64,000 nucleotides of DNA from an uncultured Bacteroides sp. (GCA_900552075.1 URYL01000010.1:1-64000); one strand, 5' to 3'. Counted from the first letter of the stretch, positions 43,222-51,934 are shown. The notes: a model not told the origin generated them from the sequence alone. Program-made: numbers and translations.

Positions 43222-43725
43222 ATGAAAACGGCAACTTTTGCTCAGAATCTGCTGAGCATGCAGACAGAACTACTTCATTTCGCTTATAAATTGACGGCAG
43301 ACCGTGAAGAAGCGAATGACCTTCTCCAGGAGACTTCTTTGAAGGCCTTGGATAATGAAGAAAAGTATGTAGCTGAAACGAACTTCAAGGGATGGATTTA
43401 TACCATCATGCGTAATATATTCATTAATAATTATCGCAAAACCTTGCGCGACCAGACGTATGTAGACAATACCGACAACCAGTTTTTCTTGAATCTGGGG
43501 GTAGATATTGAAGATGATTCCATGCAGGGTTCGTATGATTTGAAAGAAATGCGCCGCATCGTAAATGCATTGCCTAAAGAATATCGTGTACCTTTTGCAA
43601 TGTATGTGTCTGGATTCAAGTATCGAGAGATTGCGGATAAACTGAAGCTTCCTCTGGGTACCGTGAAGAGTCGGATTTATTTTACTCGTCAGAGATTGCA
43701 GGAAGATTTGAAAGATTTCCGTTAA
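43222..43725 (+). CDS. ECF-type RNA polymerase sigma factor
   Basis: The 167-residue protein has the sigma-70 region 2 (HFAYKLTADREEANDLLQET, FKGWIYTIMRNIFINNYRK) and region 4 (LPKEYRVPFAMYVSGFKYRE, KLPLGTVKSRIYFTRQRL). It lacks regions 1 and 3, as expected for ECF factors. No anti-sigma gene is adjacent; the neighbours are a CYTH gene and a VanZ-like gene on the opposite strand. It may thus be regulated at the level of synthesis or through a distant anti-sigma. Bacteroides EcfO-type factors look broadly similar, but identity is not claimed. Confidence 0.92.
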   Translation: MKTATFAQNLLSMQTELLHFAYKLTADREEANDLLQETSLKALDNEEKYVAETNFKGWIYTIMRNIFINNYRKTLRDQTYVDNTDNQFFLNLGVDIEDDSMQGSYDLKEMRRIVNALPKEYRVPFAMYVSGFKYREIADKLKLPLGTVKSRIYFTRQRLQEDLKDFR

Positions 43726-43767
43726 ACAGTTTGATAACTCTCTATCTTTAAATAATATATTTAATGG

Positions 43768-43796
43768 ACGTCGGGTGCTGTGAGAGCAACCGACGT
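43768..43796. terminator. Bidirectional terminator between the sigma factor and VanZ-like gene
   Basis: ACGTCGGGTGCT (43768-43779) pairs, with one mismatch, with AGCAACCGACGT (43785-43796), followed by a T run on the plus strand. Confidence 0.8.
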
Positions 43797-43803
43797 TTTC
43801 TTT

Positions 43804-44205
43804 TTATTGTGGTTGTGAGTTGTGAAATCTTTTTCTGACAAAGGGACGATAGATAAAATGGCCAGCTAGGGAAGCCAGCAATACGCCTACACTGTTGGCT
43901 ATAAAATCCATCCAGTCTCCGTTTCGGTTGTCTGTACAATATGCTTGTAAGATTTCGATGCATCCACTCATCAGAATGGGAAATAGAATGCATCCGATGG
44001 TCAGACTCCATTTTTTAGGAATAGAATGATGAATCAGATATTCTATCCATAATACGGAACTGAGTCCTCCATACATACAAAGGTGAACGAGTTTGTCGAA
44101 GTTTGTAATTTCCTCCAGTGGAGTCTGGGGAGGTGTAAAAAAGGATAGGTACCAAATCACCGATGTCGTCAGTATAGAAAATGGGTAATGTCTTAAAAAC
44201 TGCAT
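43804..44205 (-). CDS. VanZ-like membrane protein
   Basis: The 133-residue protein starts MQFLRHYPFSILTTS and has four hydrophobic segments. The VanZ-family marks are FDKLVHLCMYGGLSSVLW near 40-57 and EILQAYCTDNRNGDWMDFIANSVGV near 86-110 (E, Q, R, D, D, N in the usual spacing). VanZ proteins give low-level teicoplanin tolerance in some Gram-positives. Here the role is unknown. Start at 44205 is chosen, since the longer frame to 44556 crosses the neighbouring divergent promoter and coding region. It converges on the sigma gene's terminator. Confidence 0.8.
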   Translation of the reverse strand: MQFLRHYPFSILTTSVIWYLSFFTPPQTPLEEITNFDKLVHLCMYGGLSSVLWIEYLIHHSIPKKWSLTIGCILFPILMSGCIEILQAYCTDNRNGDWMDFIANSVGVLLASLAGHFIYRPFVRKRFHNSQPQ

Positions 44206-44231
44206 TCTACGTAAAAGTTTAAATTTTCGTG

Positions 44232-44259
44232 CAAAAATACGATATTTTTTATACTTTTG
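44232..44259. promoter_or_regulatory. Back-to-back -7 boxes for VanZ-like (-) and NSS transporter (+)
   Basis: The minus-strand box TATTTTTG (44239-44232) and the plus-strand box TACTTTTG (44252-44259) both fit TAnnTTTG and lie 12 bases apart in a 90-base divergent gap. The two polymerases would start in opposite directions from overlapping promoter DNA. Confidence 0.5.
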
Positions 44260-44295
44260 TTTCCTGTTTGATGTGTAATTATAATAAAATGATTT

Positions 44296-45669
44296 ATGCA
44301 GCACAAAAGTGAACGAGCAAATTTTGGAAGTAAGTTGGGAGCGATTTTGGCTGCCGCCGGTTCTGCGGTGGGTTTGGGTAATATTTGGCGTTTTCCTTAT
44401 GAAACGGGGAACCATGGCGGAGCTGCGTTTATATTGATATATCTGGGATGTGTGATTGTGTTCGGACTCCCTATTATGATTGCAGAGTTTACCATTGGGC
44501 GGCGTGCAAAGGCCTGTACGGGAGGAGCTTATGAAACCTTGGTTCCAAGGTCTCACTGGAAATGGGTAGGATATGCCGGAGTGTTGACTGGTTTCTTGAT
44601 TTTAGGATATTATTCGGTGGTAGCAGGATGGACATTGGAATATGTCTGGCAGGCGGTAACATTTGGTTTGTCAGGTAAGACCTCAGGGGAATATGTGACG
44701 ATGTTTCAGGATTTTTCACGGCAGCCTTTCCGCCCGTTGCTTTGGTTGTTCCTGTTTATGTTTGCCACGCATTTTGTCATAGTAAAAGGAGTGAAGGAGG
44801 GGATTGAGAAATCGTCCAAAATTATGATGCCGATTTTATTTATTTTGGTAATTCTGCTGGCTGTTTGCTCTGTGATGTTGCCGGGGGCGGAGAAAGGAGT
44901 GAAGTTCCTTTTGCATCCGGACTTTAGCAAGGTGACTCCGGACGTCTTTCTAGGAGCCATGGGACAGGCCTTTTTCTCTCTCAGCTTGGGTATGGGGTGC
45001 TTGTCGACATACGCCTCTTATTTTGGGAAGGATACTCGTTTGGGGCATACGGCGTTGAGTGTGGGAATCATCGATACTTGTGTGGCGGTATTGGCTGGAT
45101 TGATTATTTTTCCGGCAGCCTTCTCTGTCGGTATCCAACCGGATGCAGGCCCTTCATTGATATTCATCACGTTGCCCAACGTATTCCAACAGGCTTTCGC
45201 CAATATGCCGTGGTTGGCTTATATCTGCTCTATTGCCTTTTATGTGCTGTTGGCACTGGCGGCTTTGACTTCTACCATTTCGTTACATGAGGTATCGACG
45301 GCTTTTTTGCACGAGAAGTTCCATTTCACGCGGGGACGTGCAGCATGTATTGTGACTGGAGGCTGTTTGATTATTGGAGTCATTTCCTCGCTGGCATTAG
45401 GTGTTTGGAATGGTGTCAAGATTGGCGGTTTGAATCTGTTCGATGCGTTGGATTATCTGACAGCTAAGATTATGCTTCCGGTATGTGGTATGTTTGCGGC
45501 AATTTTTGTAGGATGGGTGTTGGATAAGAAAATCGTAAAAGGTGAAGTAACGAATTATGGAAGCTTAAAAGCACCTTATTATCCAGTATATCTGCTGGTT
45601 TTGCGATTTGTGGCACCGGTCGGCATCCTGGCTATTTTTATGAATGAATTGGGCCTGTTGAACTGGTAA
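44296..45669 (+). CDS. Neurotransmitter:sodium symporter (NSS) family transporter
   Basis: Inner-membrane sodium-coupled transporter, LeuT fold. The 457-residue protein shows the TM1 signature GSAVGLGNIWRFPYETGNHG near 22-40, about eleven helices, and STFISLHE-like TM8 sequence (ALAALTSTISLHEVSTAF). Bacterial relatives take up amino acids such as leucine, tyrosine or tryptophan. Its substrate is not readable. Stop codon TAA shares its last base with the ATG of the next gene, so the two are translated together. Confidence 0.92.
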   Translation: MQHKSERANFGSKLGAILAAAGSAVGLGNIWRFPYETGNHGGAAFILIYLGCVIVFGLPIMIAEFTIGRRAKACTGGAYETLVPRSHWKWVGYAGVLTGFLILGYYSVVAGWTLEYVWQAVTFGLSGKTSGEYVTMFQDFSRQPFRPLLWLFLFMFATHFVIVKGVKEGIEKSSKIMMPILFILVILLAVCSVMLPGAEKGVKFLLHPDFSKVTPDVFLGAMGQAFFSLSLGMGCLSTYASYFGKDTRLGHTALSVGIIDTCVAVLAGLIIFPAAFSVGIQPDAGPSLIFITLPNVFQQAFANMPWLAYICSIAFYVLLALAALTSTISLHEVSTAFLHEKFHFTRGRAACIVTGGCLIIGVISSLALGVWNGVKIGGLNLFDALDYLTAKIMLPVCGMFAAIFVGWVLDKKIVKGEVTNYGSLKAPYYPVYLLVLRFVAPVGILAIFMNELGLLNW

Positions 45670-46580
45670 TGTGGAAAGATTTCTTCTATTATTCGAAGTC
45701 AGAGCGGAGAGTTATTCTACTGTTGTTGGGACTTTTGATAGCCTTGGTTATCTTTGGAGTGATATGCCGAATTACGGAGCCGTCAGGGCAGATTTTTCAG
45801 GAGGACAATGCGGAGATCGATTCTTTTTTGGCTTCTGTGAAGCAGCGTGAGTTGAACTATACGAAGCGGAGATATACAAAGGTGAAGGACAAAGAGCAAC
45901 CGGAGGTGGTTCTTGCTGTTTTTGACCCTAATACGGCCGATTCCTTTCAGCTGCGTAAACTGGGGTTACCGTCGTTCGTAGTTCGGAACATTCTTCATTA
46001 TCGGGAAAAAGGAGGACGATTTCGTACGCCGGAAGCATTTGCCAAAATTTATGGGTTAGAAGAGGACCAGTTTCTTTTGTTGAAGCCTTATATCCGGATT
46101 CAGAAGGTAGAAGACAGGAGTGTTTTGCCGCAGGTTCAGGAAGGAAAGGCCTTTTCAGAGTCGGTGCAACGGATAGAAAAGTACTCTGAAGGGACACTCG
46201 TTTCATTGAATGAGGCCGATACGGCCGAGTTGAAGCGTGTGCCGGGAATTGGTAGTGGGATTGCCAGAATGATTGTGGCTTATCGGAACCGCTTGGGAGG
46301 TTTTACACATGTAGAGCAGCTACAGGAGATTCCTCATGTGGATACTTGTCTGAATAAATGGTTTGTGGCAAAAGGAGTTCCATTTCGGAAAATCAGGGTG
46401 AATAAGGATGGGTTGGATAAGTTGCGTAATCACCCTTACATGGACTTCTATAAGGCAAAAGCTATTTTGGAATACCGTCGTAAGCGGGGACATATAAAAG
46501 GTCTTTCCCGGCTCTCTCTGTTTGAAGAGTTTTCCGAAAAAGACCTTCAGCGTTTGTCTCCTTATTTATCTTTCGAGTGA
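45669..46580 (+). CDS. Membrane-anchored helix-hairpin-helix (ComEA-like) protein
   Basis: The 303-residue protein has an N-terminal membrane helix (VILLLLGLLIALVIFGVICR) and a periplasmic or cytoplasmic tail with several helix-hairpin-helix motifs. Examples are QLRKLGLPSFVVRNILHYR near 96, ELKRVPGIGSGIARMIVAYR near 187, and HPYMDFYKAKAILEYRRKRG near 254. HhH domains bind DNA non-specifically; ComEA-like proteins aid DNA uptake, but no other competence gene is nearby. Its stop codon lies 1 base from the end of the convergent phosphatase gene. Confidence 0.85.
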   Translation: MWKDFFYYSKSERRVILLLLGLLIALVIFGVICRITEPSGQIFQEDNAEIDSFLASVKQRELNYTKRRYTKVKDKEQPEVVLAVFDPNTADSFQLRKLGLPSFVVRNILHYREKGGRFRTPEAFAKIYGLEEDQFLLLKPYIRIQKVEDRSVLPQVQEGKAFSESVQRIEKYSEGTLVSLNEADTAELKRVPGIGSGIARMIVAYRNRLGGFTHVEQLQEIPHVDTCLNKWFVAKGVPFRKIRVNKDGLDKLRNHPYMDFYKAKAILEYRRKRGHIKGLSRLSLFEEFSEKDLQRLSPYLSFE

Positions 46581-46581
46581 T

Positions 46582-48000
46582 TTATTTGCGCGGGTAGCCG
46601 GCTGCTTCTGCAATTTTTACCGGAATTTCCGTATTGTCGATGCGGCTTTGGAACTTTTCTGCTCCCACTCCGATGGCAAATACAGGTACGTAGCCTGCAG
46701 AATGTCCTCCACTGGTCCATCCGGTCAAAGCGATTTCATCGATGATTCGTTTGGCCTCTGCGGCGATAGGCTCATCTTGTGCGTATTCGCTCTTTTCCAT
46801 CTTCATCTGTTGGTTCTTGAGGCTTTGTTCGTAGACGGCTTTTAAGCGAGCTTCCTGTTTATCGTTTAGTTTTACTTTGTCCCAAAAACCGAAATTGTCC
46901 TTTAAGGTTTGCTGTACAGCTTCCCAAGATACGTTATTGTCGGTTTTGGCGCGAAGCTGGTTGATGATTTTGGTAAATCCGCTTTCGCTTACCTTTTGGT
47001 TCTTGAGTACTTGCAGGTTCAGTTCGTACGGGCCTTTTCCTAATACGAAGCCTCCGGTTTCATGGTCGGCAGTGACAACAATCAATGTTTCGTCCGGGTG
47101 CTGTGAATAAAATTCATAGGCCACTTTTATGGCGTTGTCAAAATCGATTACTTCATGGAAAACAGTGGCTGCATCGTTGCTGTGGCAAGCCCAGTCTATT
47201 TTTCCTCCTTCTACCATCAAGAAAAATCCTTTAGATAAGTCTTTAGAAAGGAAATTGATGGCTGAGCGGGTAATTTCCTGTAAGGTCAAGTCTCCTTTTT
47301 CCCGATCAATTGCATAAGGAATTGAGTTTCGGTCCTTCTTGGAAGAAACCTCTGACTGAAAGAGAATCATTTTATCGGCCTTCTTGCTTTTCTTGAGATA
47401 GTCTTTATATCCTCTGGCAATGGTATAGCCATATTGGGGGGCTATTGAGTAGAGGTTCTCGGCCTGAGGATTGTGTTTGTCTTCCGGCTGCAGGAAGTCT
47501 GAACCTGCATAAAAGTCAAACCCAGTGGCGTACAAGTCTTTTCCTATATCATAATAGCTTCCTCTGCCTGCAGCATGTGCGTAAAAGGCTGCTGGAGTGG
47601 CGTGGTCTACACTTACGCTGGTGGCAACTCCTACTCGACATCCGTAATCTTTCGCCCATGTGGCTACACTGTATATAGGTGTTTGTAAATCTTTCAATAC
47701 CCCAATCGCCCCATTCTTAGTCTTATTGCCGGTAGCCAAGGCGGTTCCTGCTGCGGCAGAATCTGTTACTCCATTTGTTGCCGAAAAAGTGGTGGCTACA
47801 GTAGTGTAAGGGAATTGAGTAAATTGCAAAGGAGTAATTCCGATTTTTCCTTCCAGTTCGCCAAGATATAATTCGGTACCTTGTACTTGGTTGACTCCCA
47901 TTCCATCCCCGATAAAGTAGAATACATACTTGGCCTGCTGTGCGTTGATTTGACAAAAAGCCAACAGGATGAACATAACGACGATTGATAATTTCTTCAT
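46582..48000 (-). CDS. Exported alkaline phosphatase
   Basis: The 472-residue protein has a signal peptide (IVVMFILLAFCQINAQ) and alkaline phosphatase motifs: FIGDGMGVNQV near 30, the nucleophile serine in TDSAAAGTALATG near 79-91, the metal ligand region FLMVEGGKIDWACHSND near 265, and TADHETGGFVLG near 317. A periplasmic phosphomonoesterase releasing phosphate is the likely role. It lacks the Zn-site disulfide pattern of E. coli PhoA. The -7 box TATTTTCG is at 48037-48030 on the minus strand. Tail-to-tail with the HhH gene and no terminator between them. Confidence 0.93.
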   Translation of the reverse strand: MKKLSIVVMFILLAFCQINAQQAKYVFYFIGDGMGVNQVQGTELYLGELEGKIGITPLQFTQFPYTTVATTFSATNGVTDSAAAGTALATGNKTKNGAIGVLKDLQTPIYSVATWAKDYGCRVGVATSVSVDHATPAAFYAHAAGRGSYYDIGKDLYATGFDFYAGSDFLQPEDKHNPQAENLYSIAPQYGYTIARGYKDYLKKSKKADKMILFQSEVSSKKDRNSIPYAIDREKGDLTLQEITRSAINFLSKDLSKGFFLMVEGGKIDWACHSNDAATVFHEVIDFDNAIKVAYEFYSQHPDETLIVVTADHETGGFVLGKGPYELNLQVLKNQKVSESGFTKIINQLRAKTDNNVSWEAVQQTLKDNFGFWDKVKLNDKQEARLKAVYEQSLKNQQMKMEKSEYAQDEPIAAEAKRIIDEIALTGWTSGGHSAGYVPVFAIGVGAEKFQSRIDNTEIPVKIAEAAGYPRK

Positions 48001-48029
48001 AAAGTTCTGTGTGTAGATTATTATTTCTG

Positions 48030-48037
48030 CGAAAATA
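48030..48037 (-). promoter_or_regulatory. -7 box of the alkaline phosphatase gene
   Basis: The minus strand reads TATTTTCG, one mismatch from TAnnTTTG, 29 bases before the start codon. Confidence 0.4.
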
Positions 48038-48144
48038 CGGAAAAATGTGGTTTTTGTATCTATTTAGGTGAAAAAGAAATGGAAAATAGGTGAACGTTTT
48101 GTGGAAAATGCATTCTTATTGTGTAACTACATCACATCCTTATT

Positions 48145-49107
48145 ATGAAAAAGACGAATTTAGTTGGGGCATGTCTGGTATTGTCCTTGTTGGCTTCCTG
48201 CCTGCAGAATGAATCGTTGTCAAACATGAGTGAAGAATCGGTCTTACATTTGAGAGCCTCGATTGATACCTCGGAAGCAGGTGGGCGAACTGTGACGAAT
48301 AATTCGGGTACTACTGTTTTCTCGGAGCTGGATGAGTTAGGCTTTTTTATGCCGGAAGAAAATGAGCCTATAAAATGGACATTGACAGAGAATCAGTGGG
48401 TGGCCGAATCTTCTTTGTCATGGAAAGATAAGGTGAGTAGTTTCTTGTTTTGTGCATATTATCCTTACTCTGAAGAAGCGACAACCCGCACAAGTATACC
48501 TATGCCTGATTTAAGCCAGCAGCCTGGAACTCTTTCTGGAATTGGAGATTTTGATTTTTTGGCAGCTCGTTGCCAGACAAGTTATGAAGAGACAGATAAC
48601 GGTACGGTTTCTTTTACAGGTTCATCTTCCTTTAAACATGTGTATAGCCTTGTCGCTGTAAAAATAAAGAAAGATTTATTGGAAGAAAATGTGCAGTTGA
48701 GTCAAGCTACATTTAGGGGAGAGAATTTGTTTGGAGGTGCCACTTATCATTTTGGGGAGCTAGAAGAAGAGGATGGAATCTCTTATGTGGATGCTTCTAA
48801 AGTGAATGTGCTGACTTTCAATTATGAAGATCCTGTGACAGTGACTGAAGAATACGGATATACGTTGTATTTCTTATGTAATCCGTCTGATTTGGTGGAA
48901 GATACTGAATTTTCTATTTCATATCAGCGTGACGGACTTTCTTATACGGCTTCTACTAGTAAGTTGGGAAGGAAGTTTTTGGCTGGTAAATTTTATCAGT
49001 TTACGCTGAAGTTAACCAAGGAAGATTTGAAACTGGAAGGTAATGAGGTTACTGATTGGATTTCAGAAGAACTTCCTGAAATAGAAGTTGATGAAAATCC
49101 GTTATAA
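48145..49107 (+). CDS. Fimbrillin-family lipoprotein
   Basis: The 320-residue exported lipoprotein has lipobox LLASC (SLLASCLQN). The remainder is beta-rich with the fimbrillin/Mfa pattern: ASIDTSEAGGRTV, GDFDFLAARC, SFKHVYSLVAVKIKK near 167 and GKFYQFTLKLTKED near the end. Such proteins assemble as surface fimbriae or stay as cell-wall-facing lipoproteins. It stands alone, with no other fimbrial gene next to it, so it may be an orphan minor subunit. Followed by a terminator hairpin. Confidence 0.8.
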   Translation: MKKTNLVGACLVLSLLASCLQNESLSNMSEESVLHLRASIDTSEAGGRTVTNNSGTTVFSELDELGFFMPEENEPIKWTLTENQWVAESSLSWKDKVSSFLFCAYYPYSEEATTRTSIPMPDLSQQPGTLSGIGDFDFLAARCQTSYEETDNGTVSFTGSSSFKHVYSLVAVKIKKDLLEENVQLSQATFRGENLFGGATYHFGELEEEDGISYVDASKVNVLTFNYEDPVTVTEEYGYTLYFLCNPSDLVEDTEFSISYQRDGLSYTASTSKLGRKFLAGKFYQFTLKLTKEDLKLEGNEVTDWISEELPEIEVDENPL

Positions 49108-49147
49108 ATAGATTGTCAGATATTTTTAAGAGAATTCTTTTAGCGGG

Positions 49148-49189
49148 ATCATCTTCGCTATAGTTTTTTGTGGCGGAGGTGATTTTTTA
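49148..49189 (+). terminator. Terminator after the fimbrillin gene
   Basis: ATCATCTTCGCTA (49148-49160) pairs, with three G-U wobbles, with TGGCGGAGGTGAT (49171-49183), followed by six T. Confidence 0.75.
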
Positions 49190-49260
49190 TATATAAGAAA
49201 CTGAGGATGTTTTCATTTTTATCTGCATGCAAAATTGCCTTAATTCTCAGAAAAAACATG

Positions 49261-49268
49261 TAACTTTG
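49261..49268 (+). promoter_or_regulatory. -7 box of xpt-pbuX
   Basis: TAACTTTG matches the consensus exactly and lies 45 bases upstream of xpt. The short leader shows no purine-riboswitch fold. Confidence 0.5.
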
Positions 49269-49313
49269 CGCTTTCAAATAAAAGAATAATCAATTCTTAG
49301 TTCATTATAAGCA

Positions 49314-49883
49314 ATGAAAGCACTGAAAGAACGCATCATTCGGGATGGAAAATGCTTTGAAGGAGGAATCCTTAAAGTGGATAATTTTATCAATCATCAG
49401 ATGGACCCGATTCTGATGAAGTCGATGGCAGTAGAGTTCGTACGGAGATTTGCCAGTACAAAAATTAACAAAGTAATGACTATTGAGGCTAGCGGAATCG
49501 CTCCTGCCATCATGGTGGGTTATTTACTGGAACTTCCAGTGGTTTTTGCCAAGAAGAAGAAACCGAGTACGATGGAAAACATGCTGACCACCACAGTATA
49601 TTCTTTCACGAAAGACCGTACGTATGATGTGTGTGTAAGTAAGGATTATTTGTGTCCGGGTGATAAGGTATTGTTTATTGACGATTTCCTGGCAAATGGA
49701 AACGCGGCAAAAGGAATCATTGACTTGGTACAGAAGGCGGGAGCAGAACTGGTAGGCATGGGGTTCTTGATAGAGAAGTCCTTCCAGCATGGAGGAGATT
49801 ACCTACGTGAAAAAGGTATCCACGTAGAGTCGCTAGCTATCATAGAAAGTCTGGATAATTGTCAAATTAAAATAAAAGAGTGA
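49314..49883 (+). CDS. xpt: Xanthine phosphoribosyltransferase
   Basis: Salvages xanthine to XMP using PRPP in the cytoplasm. The 189-residue protein has the PRPP loop VLFIDDFLANGNAAKG near 122-137 and an N-terminal part typical of Xpt (MKALKERIIRDGKCFEGGIL). First of a two-gene unit with the xanthine permease, 7 bases apart, the classical arrangement of purine salvage. Confidence 0.95.
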   Translation: MKALKERIIRDGKCFEGGILKVDNFINHQMDPILMKSMAVEFVRRFASTKINKVMTIEASGIAPAIMVGYLLELPVVFAKKKKPSTMENMLTTTVYSFTKDRTYDVCVSKDYLCPGDKVLFIDDFLANGNAAKGIIDLVQKAGAELVGMGFLIEKSFQHGGDYLREKGIHVESLAIIESLDNCQIKIKE

Positions 49884-49890
49884 ATCTTTG

Positions 49891-51222
49891 ATGGAAAAAG
49901 AACAACAAACAGCCCAGAGTGCCGGGCTTATTTACGGTTTGAACGACCGTCCCCCCTTGAAAGATACTATTTTTGCGGCTTTACAACATCTGTTAGCCAT
50001 ATTTGTGGCCATTATCACTCCTCCGTTGATTATTGCCGGAGCGTTGAAACTGGATTTGGAAACGACAGGATTTCTGGTTTCTATGGCCTTATTTGCTTCA
50101 GGAATTTCTACTTTCATCCAATGTCGTCGTGTGGGGCCTATCGGTTGTGGTCTGTTGTGTATCCAAGGAACTAGCTTTTCTTTTATCGGTCCGATTATTT
50201 CGGCTGGATTGACCGGAGGATTGAGCAGCATATTTGGTGCATGTATCGTGGCTTCATCCGTGGAAATGCTGATAAGTAGGGTGTTGAAGTACACACGGCG
50301 CATAATTACTCCTTTGGTATCCGGTATTGTGGTCACCTTGATTGGTATGAGCCTGATTAAGGTCGGGATTTCCGCTTGTGGAGGAGGAGCAGCCGCACAG
50401 GCAGACGGTTCATTTGGTGCTTTCCAGCATATCGGACTGGCTGCGTTGGTACTGGTACTGATTATTTTCTTTAATCGTAGTTCCAACCGCTACTTGCGGA
50501 TGAGCTCCATTGTGATAGGGTTGGTAGTCGGTTATGTGCTGGCCTGGGCTTTGGGAATGGTCGACTTCTCTGCGGTACAGAGCTATGGAGGATTCAATAT
50601 TCCGATACCTTTCCGCTATGGTGTGTCGTTTGATATCTCTGCCATCATTGGATTGGCGTTGGTGTATCTGATTACGGCCATCGAAGCATACGGAGACATT
50701 ACAGCCAACTCTTTGATTTCGGGTGAGCCCGTGGAAGGAGAGACTTTTGTCAAACGAGCTTCTGGAGGTATTTTGGCAGACGGGTTTAACTCCATGTTGG
50801 CTGGTTTCTTTAATTCTTTTCCTAATTCCATCTTTGCTCAAAACAATGGTATGATTCAGCTGACAGGAGTGGCTAGCCGTTACGTAGGTTACTTCATTGC
50901 CGGTTTTCTGATATTATTGGGACTTTTCCCGGCTGTGGGGTTGGTATTCTCGCTGATGCCGGAGCCCGTGCTCGGAGGAGCTACCTTGCTGATGTTCGGT
51001 ACAGTGGCTGCGGCCGGCATTCGTATCATCTCTTCACAAAAGATTGACCGTAAAGCTACGTTGGTGATGGCTTTGAGCTTTTCTTTTGGTTTGAGTGTGG
51101 AACTCGTGCCAGATATCTTGTGTCAGCTTCCGGAAACATTGCGAAACATTTTCTCTTCTGGAATTACCACAGGAGGGTTGACAGCCATTCTGGCTAACCT
51201 GTTGATTCAGATAAAGGAGTAA
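49891..51222 (+). CDS. pbuX: Xanthine/uracil permease (NCS2 family)
   Basis: Inner-membrane nucleobase:proton symporter. The 443-residue protein has fourteen or so hydrophobic helices. NCS2 marks are QHLLAIFVAIITPPLII near 30, GLLCIQGTSFSFIGP near 88, and AIEAYGDITANSLISGEPV near 266. Start at the ATG at 49891 is preferred to the TTG three bases earlier. Coupled with xpt, so xanthine or a related purine is the probable substrate. Followed by a strong terminator at 51241-51275. Confidence 0.93.
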   Translation: MEKEQQTAQSAGLIYGLNDRPPLKDTIFAALQHLLAIFVAIITPPLIIAGALKLDLETTGFLVSMALFASGISTFIQCRRVGPIGCGLLCIQGTSFSFIGPIISAGLTGGLSSIFGACIVASSVEMLISRVLKYTRRIITPLVSGIVVTLIGMSLIKVGISACGGGAAAQADGSFGAFQHIGLAALVLVLIIFFNRSSNRYLRMSSIVIGLVVGYVLAWALGMVDFSAVQSYGGFNIPIPFRYGVSFDISAIIGLALVYLITAIEAYGDITANSLISGEPVEGETFVKRASGGILADGFNSMLAGFFNSFPNSIFAQNNGMIQLTGVASRYVGYFIAGFLILLGLFPAVGLVFSLMPEPVLGGATLLMFGTVAAAGIRIISSQKIDRKATLVMALSFSFGLSVELVPDILCQLPETLRNIFSSGITTGGLTAILANLLIQIKE

Positions 51223-51240
51223 TTTTCTTCAGGCATAAAA

Positions 51241-51275
51241 AAGCCCCGTTCCCATGCAGGAGCGGGGCTTTTTTT
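51241..51275. terminator. Terminator between pbuX and hsp20
   Basis: Stem AAGCCCCG (51241-51248) with CGGGGCTT (51263-51270), followed by seven T and preceded by an A run. It can serve both convergent genes. Confidence 0.85.
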
Positions 51276-51288
51276 AGGAGCTCTTTAT

Positions 51289-51720
51289 TTATTTGACTTC
51301 AATAACCTTACGAGCCTGAACTTTTTCTTCATTTGTTTTTTTCGGCAAATCGATGGTCAATACACCGTCATTGACAGCAGCATTGATTTTCTCTTTTTCC
51401 ACGTCATCAGGGATAATCATGGATTGTTCGAATTTGCTGTAAGAGAATTCGCGACGCAAGTACTTCTTGTCGTTCTCCTCCTTGTTCTCGCTCTTCTTTT
51501 CCATTGAAATGGTAAGCGTATTGTCATCTGCCAGTTGAACGTGAAAGTCGTCTTTCGTCATGCCGGGAGCTGCCAATTCCACTTTATACTCTTTATCGCT
51601 TTCAATTACATTGATTGCAGGAGCTGTAGAGTTAGCCTTTACCATCCAATCGTTATCAAAGAAATCATTAAAGATACTCGGTAACCAGTTCTGATTGTAA
51701 TTTTTTCTAGTCGGCATCAT
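51289..51720 (-). CDS. Small heat-shock protein (Hsp20/alpha-crystallin)
   Basis: ATP-independent holdase chaperone of the cytoplasm. The 143-residue protein has an N-terminal part (YNQNWLPSIFNDFFDNDW) and the alpha-crystallin core from about 45 to 135, with ELAAPGMTKDDFHVQL near 49 and the C-terminal GVLTIDLPKK. It begins with two ATG codons (51720 or 51717), preceded by GGAG. A possible basic 50-residue ORF overlaps its start by 14 bases. Confidence 0.92.
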   Translation of the reverse strand: MMPTRKNYNQNWLPSIFNDFFDNDWMVKANSTAPAINVIESDKEYKVELAAPGMTKDDFHVQLADDNTLTISMEKKSENKEENDKKYLRREFSYSKFEQSMIIPDDVEKEKINAAVNDGVLTIDLPKKTNEEKVQARKVIEVK

Positions 51721-51859
51721 AGTTGTAATCTCCTATATTTAAGTTGTTTTTATTATCAATTTTCTTGCTGGAGGGCTTCTGCTTTCGCTTCCGCGATCCG
51801 CCTAAGAGATTGCAAAACCTGTGCCTTTTTTGTTTGGGTATGCCACGAGGAACATCCAT
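51707..51859 (-). CDS. Possible basic small ORF (50 aa) overlapping hsp20
   Basis: Frame starting MDVPRGIPKQKRHRFCNLLG on the minus strand, with a run of lysine/arginine (GGSRKRKQKPSSKK) and no hydrophobic segment. It starts 153 bases upstream of its stop, and that stop falls inside the hsp20 start region, which would couple it to hsp20 translation. An in-frame stop lies just before its ATG (TAA ACG AGG TTT AAA ATG). Codon evidence and conservation are unknown. It may be an uORF, a real small protein, or chance. Confidence 0.3.
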   Translation of the reverse strand: MDVPRGIPKQKRHRFCNLLGGSRKRKQKPSSKKIDNKNNLNIGDYNYDAD

Positions 51860-51934
51860 TTTAAACCTCGTTTAATTATCCTTCTTGTTTTTAAACTTAA
51901 GCAAACCTTGGTGGTTCCGATATCTTTTCCTTGT

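Noticed and set aside
43804..44556. Longer start for the VanZ-like gene
   Set aside because: The upstream part crosses the divergent promoter pair and the NSS coding region; the 44205 start gives the expected family length.
49189..49313. Purine riboswitch before xpt
   Set aside because: The leader after the -7 box is only about 40 bases and shows none of the paired arms or conserved loops of guanine/xanthine riboswitches.
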